The translations under genes and the position numbers were made by a program. The notes under the pieces are model-generated. The model ran no database searches, was not told where the DNA came from, and saw only the letters and a program-made list of their open reading frames with translations. This document shows positions 6,857-9,717 of a stretch of 9,717 bases of DNA, piece after piece. Position 1 is the stretch's first letter; each line of letters opens with the position of its first letter. Origin of the DNA: Acidaminococcaceae bacterium (lineage in GTDB: Bacteria; Bacillota; Negativicutes; Acidaminococcales; Acidaminococcaceae); the NCBI GenBank assembly GCA_003512125.1, contig DOSQ01000045.1, forward strand, positions 1-9,717, written 5' to 3'.

Positions 6857-8695
6857 ATGAAATCAGAAAACGTAACAGAGAATGAAAAAAAAGACGCTTC
6901 TGCAGTCCAGGAAGTTGACACCGCTTCTATCAATGCTGCGGAACAGGATGCAGCGCCTCAGCCGAAACGTCGGCAGAGGCCTAAACAAAAAAGGCGTGCA
7001 GTTGCCGGACAGATTTCCCGGTTGAAACTGGCATTACTGTGTCTGGTTCCCCTGATGGTGGTTGCGGTTTGGACAGAAGTTGCGCCGTTACTGGTGTCTG
7101 CCGGTATCCGGGCCAGCCTGTTTGATCTGCCGGGAGCATATGACGCAGTCAATTTGCGCGGCGTGCTTCAACTGGTGTTGCTAACCCCCATCCTCTACGC
7201 AGGCCGTCAGTTTTTCCTGCAGGCCCTGCAGGACTTACAGGAACGGATCCCTTCCGCGGAGGTATTGCTGCTCATCAGCACCATTGCTGCCGTGGCAGGG
7301 GGATTATATACTGCTGTCCGGCTTGTACTGGGGCAGCCTTACGGGAATTTGCCGCCGTTGTTTTTGGCTTACATCGGCCTGTGCGTGACGGCAGCGCTGG
7401 GAAGCGTTTATCTGGATCGCTGGTGCAAGGCGCCCCTGCCGCAGTTTATGGATCTGCCTTCCATGTGGCTGGTGAGCGGTTCCATTTTGTTGTCCATTGT
7501 TGCCTGTCTCAGCTTCTTTTTTACCGGGAAAGCAACATTCCCCATCTGGCAGGTTGCCATGTCTGTTTTTGTGTGCTGTTGCCCCATCCTGTTGTGGCCT
7601 GCTGTCAGTGCGGCGTCCTTTACAGCGGTGCAGAAAGCGGCGGCGCAGAACATCCTGTTGCGGGATGGAACCATTTTAGGGGATGCCGGTGAAACATCGC
7701 TGATTATTTTTGACAAAACAGGAACCCTGACCATCGGGCACCCGGTACTGACGGACATCCATATCTTCAACAACGGCTCTGAACCGGGGCTTCTGAGTCT
7801 GGCGGCAGCCATGCTGCAGGACAGCGACCTGCCGGAGGCGGCGGCGGTGCGTGATGCGGCGGAAGGATGTAAGCTGCCTCTTTGTACAGAGATCCGGTCC
7901 ACACCGGAAGGCTGGCACAGCGCCCGCTGCTTTAAGGAAAACATCCGGCTGGGTTCTCTGGATTTTGTAAAACGGTATGCCCGGATTCCGGCAGAGGTCA
8001 ACGGGTACGTAGAACAGATGTCCGACGCAGGTAAGACTGTGTGGTATTTAAGCGTGGGCCGTACGCTGTACGCGGTGTTTGGTTTTTCCGATGAACTGCG
8101 GGAAGAAACACCGGAAGCCATGCAACGGTTAAAAACCATGGGAATTACCACATCGGTGATGACCGGCGATAACAAGCGGGCCGGGCTGTATTTAGGCAGG
8201 CTTTCCGGGGCGGACCGTGTGGCGGCGGAGCTGTTGCCTACCCATAAGGCGCAGCTGGTGCAGACCTTCCGCAAAGGCGGAGAAGTGGTAGCGGTGGTTG
8301 GCGACGGGGACAACGATGCCCCGGCGCTGGAGTGCGCGGACTTCGGCTTTGCCGTGGGCAGCGGTACCAAAACCGTGTGGAAAGCTGCCCAGGTTGTACT
8401 GACCGACAACAATCTGTGTAATGTGGCGGCTGCCTTTACGTTGAGCCGCGCCTGCGTGGCCACGATAAAACATAATCTGCGCATTGTCTGTATCTGCAAT
8501 CTGGTATGGCTGCCTTTCGCTTTAGGCATCGTCCCGCTGTTCGGTGGGCCCATGCTGCAGCCCTGGATGCTGTTGGCCGCTACCCTTGTGGCGGCGGTGC
8601 TGGTGGCGCACAATACATGGAAACTGAAAAAGCTGGATTTAGCGGGTCGGCGCAGTGGCAGCTCTCCCGAACAAACCAATAAAATGCAGGTATGA
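6857..8695 (+). CDS. Heavy-metal P-type ATPase homologue lacking the actuator domain
   Basis: This 612-residue membrane protein is related to P1B (CopA/CadA-type) ATPases. Residues 1-55 are charged, probably disordered, and contain a Lys/Arg cluster (36-47). Helices follow at about 57-84, 102-120, 134-156, 167-186, 203-222 and 229-253. Then come the phosphorylation loop DKTGT (Asp286), TGDN (436-439), GDGDNDAP (482-489) and two C-terminal helices (about 542-586). The helix pair that normally flanks the actuator domain is joined by only about 15 residues (187-201), so the TGE-bearing domain is absent. There is no N-terminal metal-binding domain. The CPC motif reads CCCPI (240-244). The N-domain HP motif is SDLP (323-326), and the GxG loop is missing. 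GDGINDAP has Asp for Ile. The ATG at 6857 has CGGAG at 6842-6846; an upstream GTG at 6821 is rejected because it sits at the transcription start. The frame is uninterrupted. Normal ion pumping is doubtful: a pseudo-pump, sensor or partner-dependent ATPase are inferences. Confidence 0.8.
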   Translation: MKSENVTENEKKDASAVQEVDTASINAAEQDAAPQPKRRQRPKQKRRAVAGQISRLKLALLCLVPLMVVAVWTEVAPLLVSAGIRASLFDLPGAYDAVNLRGVLQLVLLTPILYAGRQFFLQALQDLQERIPSAEVLLLISTIAAVAGGLYTAVRLVLGQPYGNLPPLFLAYIGLCVTAALGSVYLDRWCKAPLPQFMDLPSMWLVSGSILLSIVACLSFFFTGKATFPIWQVAMSVFVCCCPILLWPAVSAASFTAVQKAAAQNILLRDGTILGDAGETSLIIFDKTGTLTIGHPVLTDIHIFNNGSEPGLLSLAAAMLQDSDLPEAAAVRDAAEGCKLPLCTEIRSTPEGWHSARCFKENIRLGSLDFVKRYARIPAEVNGYVEQMSDAGKTVWYLSVGRTLYAVFGFSDELREETPEAMQRLKTMGITTSVMTGDNKRAGLYLGRLSGADRVAAELLPTHKAQLVQTFRKGGEVVAVVGDGDNDAPALECADFGFAVGSGTKTVWKAAQVVLTDNNLCNVAAAFTLSRACVATIKHNLRIVCICNLVWLPFALGIVPLFGGPMLQPWMLLAATLVAAVLVAHNTWKLKKLDLAGRRSGSSPEQTNKMQV

Positions 8696-8787
8696 TATGT
8701 TACCTGGATACAAGACATAGAGACTGTCTAAATTTATTAACAGAGAGCAGGCGCAAAAACCGCTCTGCGACTGAAGTTGCGAAAAAA

Positions 8788-8811
8788 ATCCGGTCACTTT
8801 TGTGACCGGAT
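8788..8811. terminator. Bidirectional terminator shared by two convergent genes
   Basis: A perfect 10 bp stem (ATCCGGTCAC at 8788-8797 with GTGACCGGAT at 8802-8811) closes a TTTT loop. On the minus strand it is followed by a run of seven T (complement of A8782-8788), ending the serine hydrolase transcript four bases after its stop. On the plus strand CCTTTATTTT follows, ending the ATPase-like transcript 93 bases after its stop. Confidence 0.9.
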
Positions 8812-8814
8812 CCT

Positions 8815-9717
8815 TTATTTTGGGAACACGTTTTCGATTATAGTTTTCATGAAGTTTTCTTCCCAGCGGTAGTTGCGGCTGTAACGGCCTTTGTTCTGTT
8901 TGTAGCCGGTGGCGAAGCCGTTTTGGAGGAACAGGAAGCCGTTCTTCGTGCCGGGCTGCCACATAAGGCCGCCGATGAAACCGTAGGCTTCTCCCAGATG
9001 CCCCACAAGGTCAAAGTCAGGCCGGTCAGGGGCGGGCCTGGTGGAACCGCTGCCGCTGAAATACTGCAGGGCCAGGCCGTAACTTTCGATGGCATCGTTT
9101 TCAATGTTGCCGTTGGGCGGAGAGGGATTGTAGTTCCAGACCTGCTTTTCCATCTGCTGTACCGTTTCCGGTTTCAGGATCTGTTTGCCTTTATATTTAC
9201 CGCGGCCGATCATCATCTCCAGCATGTGGGACAGCTCTTCCGGGGAAATCCGCAGGCCGCCCTGTGGGGAAAAAATGCCCGCGTTGGTCCCGGGACGGTA
9301 ATTGGCCAATAGCGAGGTGCTGGGCAGGTCGATGGGGCGGTCATCGATTTGTGCGTAGTAACGCCCGGACTCTCCTTTTGTCTTGCGATACAGGGTTCCC
9401 ATCTTCTGCAAATCTGATGAGGAAAAGTCCAGCAGGTTGAAGCTGCCTTTGATGTCCAGCGGCTTCAGCACATTCTTTGTCATATACTTGTCGAAACGCT
9501 GTCCGGATACTTTTTCTATAATGGTAGCCAGCAGTACGTAATTCAGGTTGCAATAGCTGAAGTACGTGCCGGGGGCCTTCCCCTTTGTCCAGCAGTCAGC
9601 GGAGGTAAAAAAGGATTTGACATTACTCTTAAAGGGAACATAGGGGGTGGGGTAGTCCCGGATGGATGAAGTGTGGGACAACAGCATCCGGGACGTAATG
9701 GCGCGATTGGGGTAGTT
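8815..9717 (-). CDS. Serine hydrolase of the beta-lactamase/DD-peptidase family (partial, 5' end outside window)
   Basis: Three hundred residues are visible, and the frame is still open at the right edge (NYPNRAITSR precedes the first internal Met at 9687). The gene therefore starts beyond the window. LLSHTSSIRDY, just inside the edge, is the conserved segment that follows the SxxK nucleophile motif in class C beta-lactamase-like proteins; the SxxK itself lies outside. The second motif is Y-C-N (codons at 9547-9555, in FSYCNLNY), and the third is H-L-G (codons at 8992-9000, in VGHLGEAYGF), replacing KTG. This pattern is typical of esterases, D-aminopeptidases and penicillin-binding-protein-like enzymes more than of true beta-lactamases. 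The substrate cannot be named, and export cannot be judged without the N-terminus. It ends at the shared terminator 8788-8811. Confidence 0.88.
   Translation of the reverse strand, partial: NYPNRAITSRMLLSHTSSIRDYPTPYVPFKSNVKSFFTSADCWTKGKAPGTYFSYCNLNYVLLATIIEKVSGQRFDKYMTKNVLKPLDIKGSFNLLDFSSSDLQKMGTLYRKTKGESGRYYAQIDDRPIDLPSTSLLANYRPGTNAGIFSPQGGLRISPEELSHMLEMMIGRGKYKGKQILKPETVQQMEKQVWNYNPSPPNGNIENDAIESYGLALQYFSGSGSTRPAPDRPDFDLVGHLGEAYGFIGGLMWQPGTKNGFLFLQNGFATGYKQNKGRYSRNYRWEENFMKTIIENVFPK

Noticed and set aside
6857..8695. Decayed pseudogene call for the ATPase-like gene
   Set aside because: There is no frameshift or stop in 612 codons, with a strong promoter, ribosome binding site and terminator, and several intact P-type motifs. 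A maintained variant fits better.
7408..8718. A 436-codon open frame on the minus strand under the ATPase-like gene
   Set aside because: It lies fully antisense to a gene with recognisable motifs. Its product is low-complexity Ser/Thr/Arg with no family likeness, and it lacks a ribosome binding site. It is a codon-bias shadow.

Overview
The window reads as an ordinary chromosomal stretch of a low-to-mid GC Bacillota genome. It is gene dense, about half G+C by eye, with AGGAG-type ribosome binding sites and sigma-A-like promoters. The class III fructose-1,6-bisphosphatase and the LigB-AMMECR1 fusion fit anaerobic Bacillota. Negativicutes (the Dialister/Megasphaera/Acidaminococcus group) is my best guess from overall protein flavour, not a proven assignment. 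I see no insertion sequence, phage gene, CRISPR array, tRNA or rRNA.

Layout, left to right. 1-159: the 3' end of an unrecognised gene, closed by a strong terminator. 329-1513 (+): an MdtG-like major facilitator efflux pump. 1659-2096 (+): a small exported protein with its own promoter and terminator. 2389-4293 (+): class III fructose-1,6-bisphosphatase behind a leader of roughly 130 nt. 4313-5140 and 5225-6616 (both -): an apparent two-gene operon for the AmmeMemoRadiSam system, a LigB-type (MEMO-like) domain fused to AMMECR1 followed by its partner radical SAM enzyme. 6857-8695 (+): a divergently transcribed membrane protein of the heavy-metal P-type ATPase family. 8815-9717 (-): most of a beta-lactamase-family serine hydrolase that runs off the right edge. 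The last two converge on a shared bidirectional terminator.

The most interesting part is 4313-8695. The P-type ATPase homologue keeps the phosphorylation loop (DKTGT), the TGDN and GDGxNDAP motifs and the membrane core. It has no actuator domain (no TGE loop and no room for one), no heavy-metal-binding domain, a CCCP-I sequence where transporters have CPC, and loses the HP and GxG nucleotide-binding motifs. The frame is fully open, so it looks like a maintained and highly modified relative rather than decay. It may be a pseudo-transporter or metal sensor. It sits back to back with the AmmeMemoRadiSam genes, whose biochemical role in bacteria is not established as far as I know. The functional link between the two is my inference.

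Fructose-1,6-bisphosphatase (gluconeogenesis), the efflux pump, the small exported protein and the serine hydrolase appear to be independent single-gene units.
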